64,000 nucleotides of DNA from Mycobacterium triplex (lineage in GTDB: Bacteria; Actinomycetota; Actinomycetes; Mycobacteriales; Mycobacteriaceae), in contig NZ_HG964446.1 in the NCBI RefSeq assembly GCF_000689255.1, positions 4,383,250 through 4,447,249 on the forward strand. Direction: 5' to 3'. The notes under the pieces are model-generated. The model had not been told where the DNA came from. It saw only the letters and a program-made list of their open reading frames with translations, and searched no databases. Every line of letters begins with the position of its first letter. The stretch's first letter is position 1. Shown one piece after another: positions 51,627 to 61,600 of this stretch. Position numbers and translations under genes: made by a program.

Positions 51627-52442
51627 TCAGCCGCGCGCCGACGACAACAGCCGTCGCGCACCGAGATCCAGCACGTATCCGATCAGGCCGATGACCACGA
51701 TCACCGCGACCACCTGACCGTAGGCCAGCTGGTCACGGGCGTTGAGGATCTGATAACCCAAACCGGAACGCACACCCAGCATTTCGGCCGGCACCAGCAC
51801 CACCCACGCGATTCCCAACGCGACCCGCAGCCCGGTTTGCAGATGACCGCGAATGGCGGGCAGCACCACAACCGTCAGCAGCTCGGTTCGGGTCGCCCCG
51901 AAGGATTTGGCCACCTGCAGATAGCCGGGGTCGACGGCGTGCACGCCGGCCGCGGTGTTGATCAGGATCGGCCACACCGCCGCCGCGGCAATCAGGAAGA
52001 TGACCGGCTGATTGCCGATTCCGAAGATTGCCACCGAGATTGGCGCCCAGGACAGCGGTGAGATCATTCGCAGAAACTGCACCACCGGACGGGTGGCGCG
52101 ATCGGCGAGGTCGTTCAGACCGATCAGCAGTCCGGCAGGAACGCCGACGACGGCGGCCACCAGCAATCCAACCAGCAACCGCCACAGGCTGACTCCGGTA
52201 TCGGACAGCAACACCCCGCGGTTGTACAGCTCGACCAGCGACCGGGCCACCCGGTGTGGCGTGGTCTGGTGCAACAGCGACTGCGGGGCGGCCAGCACGG
52301 CGGTGCCCAGCCACCATAGGCCCACCGCCACCGCGATCGCCAGCACCGGCGGCCACCACCGCCGCAGCAGCGACCACCTGGGTGCCGGTGGCGGCACCTC
52401 CTCCTCCGGGGCATCGACGGAGCGGATCTCTTCGGTGGTCAT
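51627..52442 (-). CDS. ABC transporter permease (SsuC/NrtB/TauC-like)
   Basis: 271-residue inner-membrane permease with six hydrophobic helices and the BPD-transporter EAA-type loop (about 185-205, LQVAKSFGATRTELLTVVVLPAIRG). Start ATG 52442 overlaps the stop of the binding-protein gene by four bases. Third gene of an ATPase-binding protein-permease operon of the nitrate/sulfonate/taurine class. Convergent with the DUF3556 gene. Confidence 0.9.
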   Translation of the reverse strand: MTTEEIRSVDAPEEEVPPPAPRWSLLRRWWPPVLAIAVAVGLWWLGTAVLAAPQSLLHQTTPHRVARSLVELYNRGVLLSDTGVSLWRLLVGLLVAAVVGVPAGLLIGLNDLADRATRPVVQFLRMISPLSWAPISVAIFGIGNQPVIFLIAAAAVWPILINTAAGVHAVDPGYLQVAKSFGATRTELLTVVVLPAIRGHLQTGLRVALGIAWVVLVPAEMLGVRSGLGYQILNARDQLAYGQVVAVIVVIGLIGYVLDLGARRLLSSARG

Positions 52443-53611
52443 AACGGCTGCACCTGTTCGACTCGGGTCAGATCGGTTGGGAGGCCAAAGGTTTGCGGAC
52501 CGCCGTGGGCGGTCAGCGCGGATCGCACGAAGGTGTCGTCGACGAGCTGCGCGTGGGCCGTGGCGGGATCCAGCCGATTCAGGAATTGCCGGTCGCCGTC
52601 GACGACGGTGCCGTGCATGGCCTCGACCAGCCGGCGGGTGAAACTCGGGAACGGGAACGGCTGGAAACCCAGCCGCTGCGGCTGCCAGTCCGGATGGGCG
52701 AAATGGTAGTCCTGGGCGCGGTAGGTCAGGGCCGTCTTGATGGCCGGTATCGGCTGGGGCAGATAGGCCCCGGTCGACAGCGTCGTCGCGGCGGCCGGCC
52801 GGTCGGCGTTAAGACGTTGCTGCGCAAGCACAATCGAGTTGACCAGCGACGCGGCCGCCCGCGGCCGGTGGTCGATCAGATCCTGGTGGGCCAGCACCAC
52901 ACAGCAGGCGTGATCGCGCCACACGTCGCCGAGAAACGCGTGGATCCGCCCGATCTTGCGCACCTGGGCCATCGCGTTGAACGGGTCGGCCACCACGTAG
53001 CCCCCGATCGATCGATTCGCCAACGCGGGCACCATATCCGACGGGCTCATCACGATCAGCTCGACGGTCCGGGCGCTGCGCGAGGCACTTCGGCGCACCA
53101 CCGGCACCAGGTCGTGGGCGCGCAGCAGCTCCTGCAGGATGATGTTGTGGATCGACCACCAGAACGGGATCGCGACTTGGGTTCCGGCCAGCTGCCCCAA
53201 CTCGGTGATGTTCGGCGCGACGGTCAACGCCGAACCGTTGGTGTGGTTCCAGCTCAGCACCCGCACCGCGCTACCCAGCAGGAACCGCAGCTGCAGGGCC
53301 GTCGGCATCAGCATGTGCACGGCGTCGACCTGGCGGGTGACGAACGCCTCGGCCAGCGACGCCCAGCTGCGGAACAGCACCGGCTTGGCCGCACTCACCA
53401 CGCCCGGCTGGTAGAGCCCGGCCGCGTGGGCGATCAGCAGCGGCGCGGCGTCGGTGATGGGCAGGTAGCCGATCCGCAGTTGACCGCTGGTGTTGGTCCG
53501 GTCGACGGCCGCGGCCCGGCCGAGGTCGACCAATCCGGCCACGCCGCCCGCCGCGGCCAGGCCGACCGTGCCGGCCAGCAGCGACCGTCGGGAAAGCGCC
53601 CGCGCGCTCAT
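52439..53611 (-). CDS. ABC transporter substrate-binding protein (SsuA/NrtA-like), Tat-exported
   Basis: 390 residues. A twin-arginine signal (SRRSLLAGTVGLAAAGG) exports it folded. The mature part follows the NMT1/SsuA pattern: LRIGYLPITDAAPLLIAHAAGLY, then DAVHMLMPTALQLRF and LAGTQVAIPFWWSIHN. Some relatives bind nitrate or bicarbonate, others sulfonates; the ligand here cannot be read with confidence. The start codon shares one base with the stop of the ATPase gene (TAATG). Confidence 0.9.
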   Translation of the reverse strand: MSARALSRRSLLAGTVGLAAAGGVAGLVDLGRAAAVDRTNTSGQLRIGYLPITDAAPLLIAHAAGLYQPGVVSAAKPVLFRSWASLAEAFVTRQVDAVHMLMPTALQLRFLLGSAVRVLSWNHTNGSALTVAPNITELGQLAGTQVAIPFWWSIHNIILQELLRAHDLVPVVRRSASRSARTVELIVMSPSDMVPALANRSIGGYVVADPFNAMAQVRKIGRIHAFLGDVWRDHACCVVLAHQDLIDHRPRAAASLVNSIVLAQQRLNADRPAAATTLSTGAYLPQPIPAIKTALTYRAQDYHFAHPDWQPQRLGFQPFPFPSFTRRLVEAMHGTVVDGDRQFLNRLDPATAHAQLVDDTFVRSALTAHGGPQTFGLPTDLTRVEQVQPL

Positions 53612-54324
53612 TATTCGGTCACCCGGTAGTGGCCCAGGATCTCTTGTCTGAGTTCCTCATTGCCGCCGTCGGGTCGCCATTGTCGGCGGATGCGCCCATC
53701 CGCGCCGAGCAGCACGATGCGGCTGGCCAGCTGCAGCGCCTCGTCGACGTCGTGGGTGACCAGGACGACGGTGATGCCGAGCTCGGCCGCGAGGTCGGCC
53801 AGCCAGGTCTGTAGGTCGCCGCGGATCGCCGGGTCCAGGGCGCTGAACGGCTCGTCCAGCAGCAGCAGCCGCGGCCGGGTGGCGACGGCCCGGATGATCG
53901 AGACGCGCTGCGCCTGCCCGCCGGAGAGCTGGTCGGGGTATTGGTGCGCGACCCGCTCCAGGTCGAAGCGCCGTAACAGTTCGCGGGCGTATTCGGGTTC
54001 GAACGATTTCCGGTTGGCGGCGAACCGCCCCGCGAACACCACGTTTTCGCCCGCCGTCAGCCACGGCATCAGCAGCGGCTGCTGGAAGACGACCCCGGTG
54101 TGCGGGCGTGCCACCCCGTTGGCCGACGACCATTCGACGGTCCCCGAGGTGAGGGTCTCCAGCCCGGCGATCACCCGAAGCAAGGTGGATTTGCCGCTGC
54201 CGCTGCGTCCCAGGACGGCGAGAAAGTCGCCGTCGTCGATCGTCAGATCGATACTGGCAAGTGCATGGCTGCCGGACCCGAAACGCTTGTGGCCGTCAAC
54301 TATTCGTACCGTGCCAGTTGCCAC
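53611..54324 (-). CDS. ABC transporter ATP-binding protein (SsuB/NrtD/TauB-like)
   Basis: 237-residue ABC ATPase with Walker A GRSGSGKST (about residue 39), Q-loop region VFQQPLLMPWLT, signature LSGGQAQRVS and Walker B LLLLDEPFSALD, then the H-loop VTHDVDEAL. First gene of the uptake operon. GTG 54324 has AAAGGA about 10 bases upstream; that sequence lies directly after a predicted structured leader. By family, it would power import of sulfonates, taurine or nitrate. There is no counterpart at this place in M. tuberculosis. Confidence 0.92.
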   Translation of the reverse strand: MATGTVRIVDGHKRFGSGSHALASIDLTIDDGDFLAVLGRSGSGKSTLLRVIAGLETLTSGTVEWSSANGVARPHTGVVFQQPLLMPWLTAGENVVFAGRFAANRKSFEPEYARELLRRFDLERVAHQYPDQLSGGQAQRVSIIRAVATRPRLLLLDEPFSALDPAIRGDLQTWLADLAAELGITVVLVTHDVDEALQLASRIVLLGADGRIRRQWRPDGGNEELRQEILGHYRVTE

Positions 54325-54410
54325 CGTGGTCGTCCTTTCGCCGGCCTGACGTTGCCACAGCTAGGCCGCGCTGTCCACGCGACCGGTTTGTGGTGTCCCC
54401 CACGGCAACT
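54325..54410 (-). promoter_or_regulatory. candidate structured 5' leader (possible riboswitch) of the ABC operon
   Basis: In the transcript sense, GTTGCC (54409-54404) can pair with GGCAAC (54356-54351), closing a three-way junction. Inside are GTGG-CCAC (around 54391-54404) and GGTCGCG-CGCGGCC, a 7-bp stem with loop TGGACAG. An alternative helix CGGCCT-AGGCCG shares bases with the second stem and ends 4 bases before the AAAGGA ribosome-binding sequence. That gives a mutually exclusive switch near the start codon. I do not recognise it as a known riboswitch class. Confidence 0.45.
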
Positions 54411-54562
54411 GGCTGTCGCTTAGCTATCAACCGGGCGAAGCGGCAACGAAATCTATTGCGGCACTGTCGATTTCCGGGTAAAGCCACGATGCGTATCGCT
54501 GTCGGCGATCGGCCGTATCGCCCAATCGGATCCTGCTGATCGGAATGCGGGGGCGTACGGGG

Positions 54563-54790
54563 TCAGCGATTCCTGATCCGGCGGATCGCCACGAACACCA
54601 CTACCGATCCGATTCCGGCCAGTGTGACGACGACGGCGGGTTTGGTGACGAACCCGATGACCCGGACCTTGAGGTCGTCGGCAAGACGGCGAGGGTTGGC
54701 ACGCTCGGCGAGTGAGTCGACGGTCGCCGCGAGCTGGTCGCGGGCGAGGTCGATCTCCTGCTTGATGGCTTCGGGGTCCCGGTCGGCCAC
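54563..54790 (-). CDS. DUF3618 small membrane protein (Rv2520c-like)
   Basis: 75 residues: an amphipathic N-terminal part with the family's core DRDPEAIKQEIDLARDQLAATVDSLAERANPRRL, then one hydrophobic helix (VVVTLAGIGSVVVFVAI) and a basic end. GTG 54790 is chosen over ATG 54814 because GGAGG lies 9 bases before it and the length then equals the M. tuberculosis protein. The function of DUF3618 is unknown. Divergent from bcp. Confidence 0.85.
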   Translation of the reverse strand: MADRDPEAIKQEIDLARDQLAATVDSLAERANPRRLADDLKVRVIGFVTKPAVVVTLAGIGSVVVFVAIRRIRNR

Positions 54791-54882
54791 GGTCCTGTCC
54801 TCCAAGTCCTCCATAGTCGGCGTGGTGCACCTGAGGCACTACCCTAATGCGGACGTTCCGGTGATCCGAAAGGGGAAGCACT

Positions 54883-55368
54883 ATGAGCGACGGCAAGACC
54901 GAGACCACGCGGCTGGCGCCGGGCGACAAGGCGCCCGCCTTCAGCCTGCCCGACGCCGACGGTAAGAAGGTTTCGCTGGCCGACTACAAGGGCCGCCGGG
55001 TCGTTGTGTACTTCTATCCGGCCGCGTCGACGCCGGGGTGCACCAAGCAGGCCTGCGACTTCCGCGACAGCCTCGCCGAGCTCAACGAGGCCGGCCTCGA
55101 CGTGGTCGGCATCTCCCCCGACAAACCGGAGAAGCTGGCCAAGTTCCGCGACGCGGAGGGGCTGACGTTCCCGCTGCTGAGTGACCCCGAGCGCAAGGTG
55201 CTGACGGCCTACGGCGCCTACGGGGAGAAGCAGATGTACGGCAAGACCGTGACCGGGGTGATCCGCTCGACGTTCGTCGTCGACGAAAAGGGCAAGATCG
55301 CCGTCGCGCAGTACAACGTGAAGGCCACCGGCCACGTCGCCAAGCTGCGCCGCGACCTGTCGGTCTAG
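54883..55368 (+). CDS. bcp: thiol peroxidase Bcp (peroxiredoxin Q type)
   Basis: 161-residue peroxiredoxin reducing hydrogen and organic peroxides in the cytosol. The peroxidatic Cys53 is in YPAASTPGCTKQACDFRD; Cys58, five residues on, is the resolving cysteine of atypical two-Cys Bcp proteins. Thioredoxin or a mycothiol-linked reductase would recycle it. ATG 54883 has AAAGGGGAAG upstream. Equivalent of Rv2521. Its TAG stop shares CTAG with the stop of the convergent P450 gene. Confidence 0.95.
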   Translation: MSDGKTETTRLAPGDKAPAFSLPDADGKKVSLADYKGRRVVVYFYPAASTPGCTKQACDFRDSLAELNEAGLDVVGISPDKPEKLAKFRDAEGLTFPLLSDPERKVLTAYGAYGEKQMYGKTVTGVIRSTFVVDEKGKIAVAQYNVKATGHVAKLRRDLSV

Positions 55369-56738
55369 CCGATGACGGCGGCTTCCTTGTACTCGGTGAT
55401 GGGCCGGGCGATGCCCTGTTCGTCGCAGACCCGCTGCAGCTTCTCCAGCGTCTCGTCGATTCCCGGTCCCAGCCGCCTGCCCGGGGTGAAGGTGGCCGGC
55501 AGATGCTGCATGCCCTGGATCACGCCGATCGTCGGGTAGTGCACGGTGCCCTCGGGGTCGCAGCGGTAGTCGGGCATCCGGTCGAGCACCGCGGTGAGCA
55601 TCGACTTGAACACGACGCGCGCCACGTTGGAGCCGATGCAGCGGTGGATGCCGAGCCCGAAGCTGAAGTGCCGGTTGTTCTTCCGGCCGAGGTCCAGCCG
55701 GTTGGGATCGGGAAACACCGCCGGGTCGCGGTTGGCCATCGCCCAGGACAACCACAAGCGGTCGCCCTCCTTGAATTGCGTGCCCGCGATTTCGAGATCG
55801 GCGGCGATCGTGCGACCGTCCCCCGGGGCAGGCGTGAAGAAACGCAAAAACTCCTCGGTCGCCGAGTCGAGCAGCGTTTCCGATTCACGCCTGAGCAGTT
55901 CGCGCTGCTCGGGATTTTCGCCCAGCCATTCGAGCGCGTGCGCGGTCAGCGCCGTCGTCGTGTCGAAACCTCCGCCGATGATCAGGCCGAGCATGCCGAG
56001 TAGTTCGCTGTCGGGGGCCGGCTCGCCGTCGATCTGAAGTCTTGCCAGCGCGTCCACCAGGCCGGGGCGCGGGTTCTCGCGGATCTCGAGCAGGTGATTG
56101 AACAGGTCCGCCCCCATCGCCATCGTCTGCTCCAACACCCTTGGGGCGTCCGGCGAATCGGCGGGGGTGTAGACGTTGGCGTGGGCCGGCTCGCAATAGA
56201 GCTGCCACTTTTTCAGCGGCACGCCCATCATCGCCAGCGTCAGGACGGCGGGGGTGATGTTCGCGAGATCGTCGACGAAGTCGATGCGCCCGCTTTCGAT
56301 CTTCTCGTCGATGCTGGCCCGCACGATCTCGTCGACGAACGGCACCCAGCGCTGGACGGCCGCCGGCGACAGGTAGGGGTTGAGGATGCCGCGGTAGGCG
56401 GAGTGTTCGGGTTCGTCCATTTCGAGCATGCCGCCGCGGACGCCGGTGCCCTGCGGCAGCGTGGGAATGGTGATGCCCTTGTAGCCGGTGCCTTCGCCGG
56501 TCACGTCGTGGTCGTTGGACACGTGCGGGCATCGGGCGAGCTCGAAGACCTCCCGGCTGCCCGCGGCCACCCAATGTCCGTCATAGGTGTCGGTCCACGC
56601 CACCGGGCACCTGGCGTGCATCTCCTCGGTGATCGCGGTGAACCGCTCGCGGTACTCCGGAGTGTGGCGATCGAAGTGGTAACGGTTGGTCTTGCCGGCC
56701 TTAGCTGCCTTGCCGGTCAGGGTGTCTTCCGTAGTCAC
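55365..56738 (-). CDS. cytochrome P450
   Basis: 457-residue haem monooxygenase. The I-helix oxygen-activation motif GGGFDTT lies at 255-261, the K-helix ExxR at 296-299 and the haem loop FSFGLGIHRCIGSNVAR with the Cys367 ligand. No membrane anchor, so a soluble bacterial class needing ferredoxin; no ferredoxin gene is adjacent. GTG 56738 follows AGGAGAGG; a frame to 56834 lacks this. The substrate is unknown. Not present at this locus in M. tuberculosis, so it is an accessory gene between bcp and the M20 peptidase. Confidence 0.93.
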   Translation of the reverse strand: MTTEDTLTGKAAKAGKTNRYHFDRHTPEYRERFTAITEEMHARCPVAWTDTYDGHWVAAGSREVFELARCPHVSNDHDVTGEGTGYKGITIPTLPQGTGVRGGMLEMDEPEHSAYRGILNPYLSPAAVQRWVPFVDEIVRASIDEKIESGRIDFVDDLANITPAVLTLAMMGVPLKKWQLYCEPAHANVYTPADSPDAPRVLEQTMAMGADLFNHLLEIRENPRPGLVDALARLQIDGEPAPDSELLGMLGLIIGGGFDTTTALTAHALEWLGENPEQRELLRRESETLLDSATEEFLRFFTPAPGDGRTIAADLEIAGTQFKEGDRLWLSWAMANRDPAVFPDPNRLDLGRKNNRHFSFGLGIHRCIGSNVARVVFKSMLTAVLDRMPDYRCDPEGTVHYPTIGVIQGMQHLPATFTPGRRLGPGIDETLEKLQRVCDEQGIARPITEYKEAAVIG

Positions 56739-56837
56739 CGTGGCCTCTCCTGCGGACGAGTGGCTGCCTGTAGAAGCAGTATGCGGCGAGACGGTCGGTC
56801 TACAAAGCATTCCGGGCCGGGTCTTTCCCGACACTGA

Positions 56838-58175
56838 TCAGCCCAGGTTGGCCAGCAGTAGCGCCTCGGCGATCGCCGCGCGCTCCAGCACGCCCAGATG
56901 CAGGCTCTCGTTGATGCTGTGCGCCTGGGTCGCGGGATCTTCGACCCCGGTGACGAGGATCTTCGCCTGCGGGAACGCCTCGGCGAACTCGGCGATGAAC
57001 GGGATCGAGCCGCCCATGCCCATGTCGATCGCGTCGACGCCCCACGCCTGCCGAAACGCCGCTCGCGCCGCGTCGTAGACGCTGCCGCTGGCGTCGATCG
57101 CGTAGGGCTCCCCGATGTCGCCCCGGGTGACGGCGACCTGCGCGCCCCAGGGCGTATGCCGCTGCAGGTGGGCGGTCAGCGCGTCCAGGTGTGCCGCGGC
57201 GTCACCGCCGGGCGCCACCCGCATGCTGATCTTGGCGCGGGCCCGCGGGATCAGCGTGTTGGATGCCCTCTCGATCGGTGTGGTGTCGATGCCGATCACG
57301 GTGATCGCGGGTTTGGCCCACAGCCGCTGCGGCGCCGAACCCGAGCCGATCTCCGACACCCCGTCCAGCAGCCCGGAGTCGGCGCGCACCCGCTCGGGCG
57401 GGTAATCCACGGCGGCGGCGGTACTTTCGTGCAGACCGGCGACGGCCACGTTGCCGTCGTCGTCGTGCAGGCTGGCCAGCAGCCGTACCAGCACGCTCAG
57501 CGCGTCGGGCACCACCCCACCCCAAATGCCGGAGTGCAACCCGTGGTCGAGCGTGGCGACCTCGACGACGCAGTCGACCAGGCCGCGCAGCGTCACGGTC
57601 AACGCCGGGATTTCGGTGCTCCAGTTGTCCGAGTCGGCGATGACGATCACGTCGGCGGCCAGCGCATCGCGGTGCGCGGCCAGCAGCCGGCCCAGGGACG
57701 GCGACCCGGATTCCTCTTCCCCTTCGACGAAGACCGTCACACCCACCGGCGGTTGGCCGCCGTGTGCCCGAAACGCGGCCAAATGCGTTGCGATACCGGC
57801 CTTGTCGTCGGCGCTGCCGCGCCCGTACAGCCGTCCGTCGCGCTCGGTCGGCTCGAACGGCGGCGAGGCCCACTGATCGCGGTCGCCCTCGGGCTGCACG
57901 TCGTGGTGGGCGTACAGCAGCACGGTGGGCGCGCCGACGGGCGCGGGATGCCGGGCGATCACGGCCGGGGCGCCGCCCTCGCTGACGATGCGCACATCGC
58001 CAAAACCGGCCTGGGACAACAGATCCGCGACTGCTTGCGCGCTGCGATGCACCTCGTCGCGGCGGCCGGGGTCGGCCCACACCGATTCGATCCGCACCAG
58101 GTCCTCGAGGTCGCGGCGCACCGACGGCAACACGTCGCGGACGCGTTGGGCCAGATCGCTCATGTCCTCGGACAC
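56838..58175 (-). CDS. M20-family metallopeptidase (Rv2522c-like dipeptidase)
   Basis: 445 residues with the M20/ArgE/DapE zinc-site pattern: LLYAHHDVQPEG (His and the catalytic Asp), GRGSADDKAG (bridging Asp), and FVEGEEESGSP (the general-base Glu and a metal Glu). A dimerisation insert spans about 200-330. It probably cleaves dipeptides or N-acyl amino acids. GTG 58175 or ATG 58163 may be the start; neither has a clear ribosome-binding sequence. A 14-bp inverted repeat (58175-58234) stands just before it. Confidence 0.88.
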   Translation of the reverse strand: MSEDMSDLAQRVRDVLPSVRRDLEDLVRIESVWADPGRRDEVHRSAQAVADLLSQAGFGDVRIVSEGGAPAVIARHPAPVGAPTVLLYAHHDVQPEGDRDQWASPPFEPTERDGRLYGRGSADDKAGIATHLAAFRAHGGQPPVGVTVFVEGEEESGSPSLGRLLAAHRDALAADVIVIADSDNWSTEIPALTVTLRGLVDCVVEVATLDHGLHSGIWGGVVPDALSVLVRLLASLHDDDGNVAVAGLHESTAAAVDYPPERVRADSGLLDGVSEIGSGSAPQRLWAKPAITVIGIDTTPIERASNTLIPRARAKISMRVAPGGDAAAHLDALTAHLQRHTPWGAQVAVTRGDIGEPYAIDASGSVYDAARAAFRQAWGVDAIDMGMGGSIPFIAEFAEAFPQAKILVTGVEDPATQAHSINESLHLGVLERAAIAEALLLANLG

Positions 58176-58234
58176 CGAGCGTGGGGGCTACGCATGAAAA
58201 CTGGCGTGAGTTGGTACATAAGCCCCACGCTCGG
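58175..58234 (-). terminator. long inverted repeat between acpS and the M20 peptidase gene
   Basis: Arms CCGAGCGTGGGGGCT (58175-58189) and AGCCCCACGCTCGG (58221-58234) pair over 14 bases with one bulged G, around a 31-base loop. It begins 3 bases beyond the acpS stop and touches the possible GTG start of the peptidase gene. It could end or attenuate the fas-acpS transcript or act as a 5' hairpin of the next gene. Confidence 0.55.
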
Positions 58235-58236
58235 CG

Positions 58237-58632
58237 CTAACCGGCCGTTTCGAGGATCGCGACCGCGGCCGCGGTATCCCCTTCGTGAGTCAGCGACACA
58301 TGGATCGTCACGTCGGCCAGATGCTTGGCGATGTCGCCGGTCAACCGGACCCGCGGCCGTCCCCACATGTCGGTGACGACCTCGATGTCGCGGTGGATGT
58401 CCTCGCGCAGGATCGGCCGCTGGGAGAACCGCGAGCCGGACCACGCCTTGATCACGGCTTCCTTCGCGGCCCATCGTGCGGCCAGGTGACGCGCCGCCGA
58501 CGAACTCTTGTCGGAGGCGTCGCGACGCTCACCCGGCGTAAACGTTTCGGAGAACACCGTTCCCGGTTGGTCAACCTGGTCGGCGAAATCCGGAATGGAG
58601 ACGAGATCGATCCCGACACCGACAATGCCCAT
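58237..58632 (-). CDS. acpS: holo-[acyl-carrier-protein] synthase AcpS
   Basis: 131-residue phosphopantetheinyl transferase. The N-terminal GVGIDLVSIPDF holds the metal-binding Asp, and RWAAKEAVIKAW the catalytic Glu/Lys pair. It attaches the prosthetic group to the ACP domain of FAS-I, encoded 28 bases upstream on the same strand, so substrate and activating enzyme are made together. ATG 58632 (MGIVGVGIDL) is the conserved start; a frame to 58680 overlaps fas without support. Equivalent of Rv2523c. Confidence 0.95.
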   Translation of the reverse strand: MGIVGVGIDLVSIPDFADQVDQPGTVFSETFTPGERRDASDKSSSAARHLAARWAAKEAVIKAWSGSRFSQRPILREDIHRDIEVVTDMWGRPRVRLTGDIAKHLADVTIHVSLTHEGDTAAAVAILETAG

Positions 58633-58660
58633 GGCTGGCCAGGTTAACCGATCACCAAAT

Positions 58661-61600
58661 TCATCCGGCAGGGACCTCATAGGCCTCGTCGTCGCCCAGT
58701 CGCGCGACCGGGTTCAGCAGCATCGAGGCTTCCTGACGCTTCTCCGGCGAGCTGTGGTCGAAACGACGGTCCGGCGGCCGCTGGTACATCGGCTCGCCGC
58801 CGGCGATGGCCGACACCAGCCGACGCTGACCGGCCAGCAGGCGGGCGTCCGCGCGCCGCTGGTAGTCCTCGCGCTGGCTCGGGTCCAGCGTCGCGATGAA
58901 CGCCTGCGGGTGCACCAGCGCGACCAGCCCGGACACGTGACCGAAGCCGAGGCTGGTCAGCATGCCGGCCTTGAGCGGGAACTTGCCGCCGAGCCGCAAG
59001 GTGTCACGCACCCAGACGAAGTGAGCCGAGCCGGACAGCTCGTCGTCGACGCAATCCAGGCTGCGGTTGGGCGGGATCACGCCGTCGCGCAGCATCTGGC
59101 ACAGGCCCATCATCTGGAAGACGGCCGCGCCGCCCTTGGCGTGCCCGGTGAGGCTCTTCTGCGACACGATGAACAGCGGGGCACCCTCGGACCGGCCCAG
59201 CGAGTCGGCCAGCCGCTCGTGCAGCTCGGTCTCGTTGGGGTCGTTGGCCAATGTCGACGTGTCGTGCTTGGAGATCACCGCAATGTCGTCGGGGCCGACG
59301 CCCAGCTTGGCCAATTCGCGTGCCAGCGGGGACTCCTTGCCGCCGCGGCCCGCGCCCAGCGCGCCCAGTCCCGGAGCCGGGATCGAGGTGTGCACGCCGT
59401 CGCCGTAGGACTGCGCGAAGCCCACCACGGCGAGCACCGGCAGGCCCATCTTGAGTGCCAGGTCGCCACGGGCCAGCAGGATGGTGCCACCACCCTGGGC
59501 CTCGACGAAGCCGAGCCGCCGGCGGTCGTTGGGCCGGGAGAACTTCGAGTCGGCAATGCCCCGGTCGCGCATCATCTCGGTGCTGGCGGTGGCCGCCATG
59601 TCGCCGAAGCCGATGATGCCTTCCAGCGTCAGGTCGTCGATACCGCCGGCCACCACCATTTCGGCCTTGCCCAGCTTGATCTTGTCGACGCCCTCCTCGA
59701 CCGACACCGCGGCCGTCGCGCAGGCGGCGACCGGGTGGATCATCGAGCCGTAGCTGCCGATGTAGGACTGAACCACGTGTGCGGCAACGATATTCGGCAG
59801 CACTTCCTGGAAGATGTCGTTCGGCTTGTTACGGCCCAACAGGTTTCCGTGGTACATCGTCTGCATCGAGCTGCCACCACCCATGCCGGTGCCCATGGTG
59901 TTGGCCACCAGGCTCGGGTGCACGTAGCGCATCACTTCGGCGGGGCTGAACCCGGCGGACAGGAACGCGTCGACGGTCGCGACGATGTTCCACACCGCAA
60001 GGCGGTCAATGGAACTGGCCATGTCGGCGCTGATGCCCCACACCGTCGGGTCGAACCCGGTCGGGACCTGACCGCCGACGACGCGCGACAGCTTGTTCTT
60101 GCGCGGCACCCGGATCTCGGTGCCCGCCTTGCGGATGACCTGCCAGTCGCTCGAGTCGGGCACCGGCCGGATCACCGTGTGCTCGGGGTCGAACTCGGCG
60201 AAGGCGCGGGCATCGGCCTCCGAGGAGACGACGAACGCGAAGTCCTTCTCGAGGAACACCGACACCAGCAGCGGCGACGCGTGGTCGGGGTCGATCGAGC
60301 CGTCGTCGACGAACTCCCGGATGCCGCAGCGCTCGACGACGGTGTCGTGGTAGCGCTCGACCAGTTCGGCCTCGTCGATCAGGTCACCGGAAGCCGTGTC
60401 GTACCAACCCGGTTGGGGATCGTCCTCCCAGCGGATCAGCCCGGTGGTCCAGGCCAGCTCGAGCACTCCGGCGGCCGACAGTTCGTTGTCGACCTCCATC
60501 TCGAAGCGGGTGCGCGACGAGCCGTACGGACCGAGTTCGGCGCCGCCGACGATCACCACGAGGTCGGACGGGTCGAGATCGAGGTCGGCCCATTCCGGCG
60601 GCGGTGCCGGGGTGTAGCCCCGCGGCGGGGACGGCAGCGCGGCAACGGTTCCCGGGTTACCCCGGCCGCTCTCGTCGTCTTCTATTGCCTCCGAAGACAT
60701 CTCCTCGCGCGCCTTGGCGGCCAATTCGGCCATGTCGAGTTCGACGTCGCCGAGACCACCGGTCAGGTCGGCCTTGATCGGCTCGCTGGCCGCGGCCACC
60801 TTCGACTCCACGTCGCACAGGGCCAGCAGCATCGCGGCCATCTCGTCGGTGGAGTAGGTGGTGACACCGGCCTCCTCGACGGCGGTGACGATGGCGTCGT
60901 TGTGACCCATCAGCCCGGTGCCACGGGTCCAGCCAATCAGCGCGTGCGCCAAGCTGACTCGCGCGGCCCACGAGGATTCGGCGTGCCAGCGACTCACCAG
61001 GGCGTCCAGCGCGGACTTGGCCTCGCCGTAAGCGCCGTCACCGCCGAACATTCCGCGGTTGGGCGAGCCGGGCAGCACCACGTGCAACCGGGAGGCGATG
61101 TCGCGCTCGGCGCCGATCTTCGACAGACCGCCGATCAGCCGCTGCACGGCCCACAGCAGAACCTTCATCTCCATCTCGGAGCGCGAACCGGCCTCCGACA
61201 GATCGCCGGCCACCCGCGGTGCCGCGAACGGGAACAGCAGCGTCGGGGTCTGCGCGTCCTTGATGTGAATCGACTGCGGGCCAAGGCTTTCGCTCTGCTC
61301 GGTACCGACCCATTCGACCAGGGCGTCGATGTCGGAGTAGGAGGCCATATTGGCCGGGACCACCCACAGCGACGCACCGAAGCGAGCGTGGTCGCGGTAC
61401 AGCGTGCGGTAGAACGCCAGCCGCTCATCGTCGAGCTTGGAGGTGGTCGCGATGACGGTGGCACCGCCGTCAAGCAGTCGCGCCACGACCGCCGCGGCGA
61501 TCGAGCCCTTGGAAGCGCCTGTCACGACGGCCACTTCGCCGTCGTAGTGACCCGGGTCCGGGTTCTCGGCACCCGCAGCGATCCGGCCGAACAGCGACGC

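Noticed and set aside
49886..51661. 591-codon ORF antisense to the DUF3556 gene
   Set aside because: Charged low-complexity translation opposite a membrane protein with clear helices, start and ribosome-binding site.
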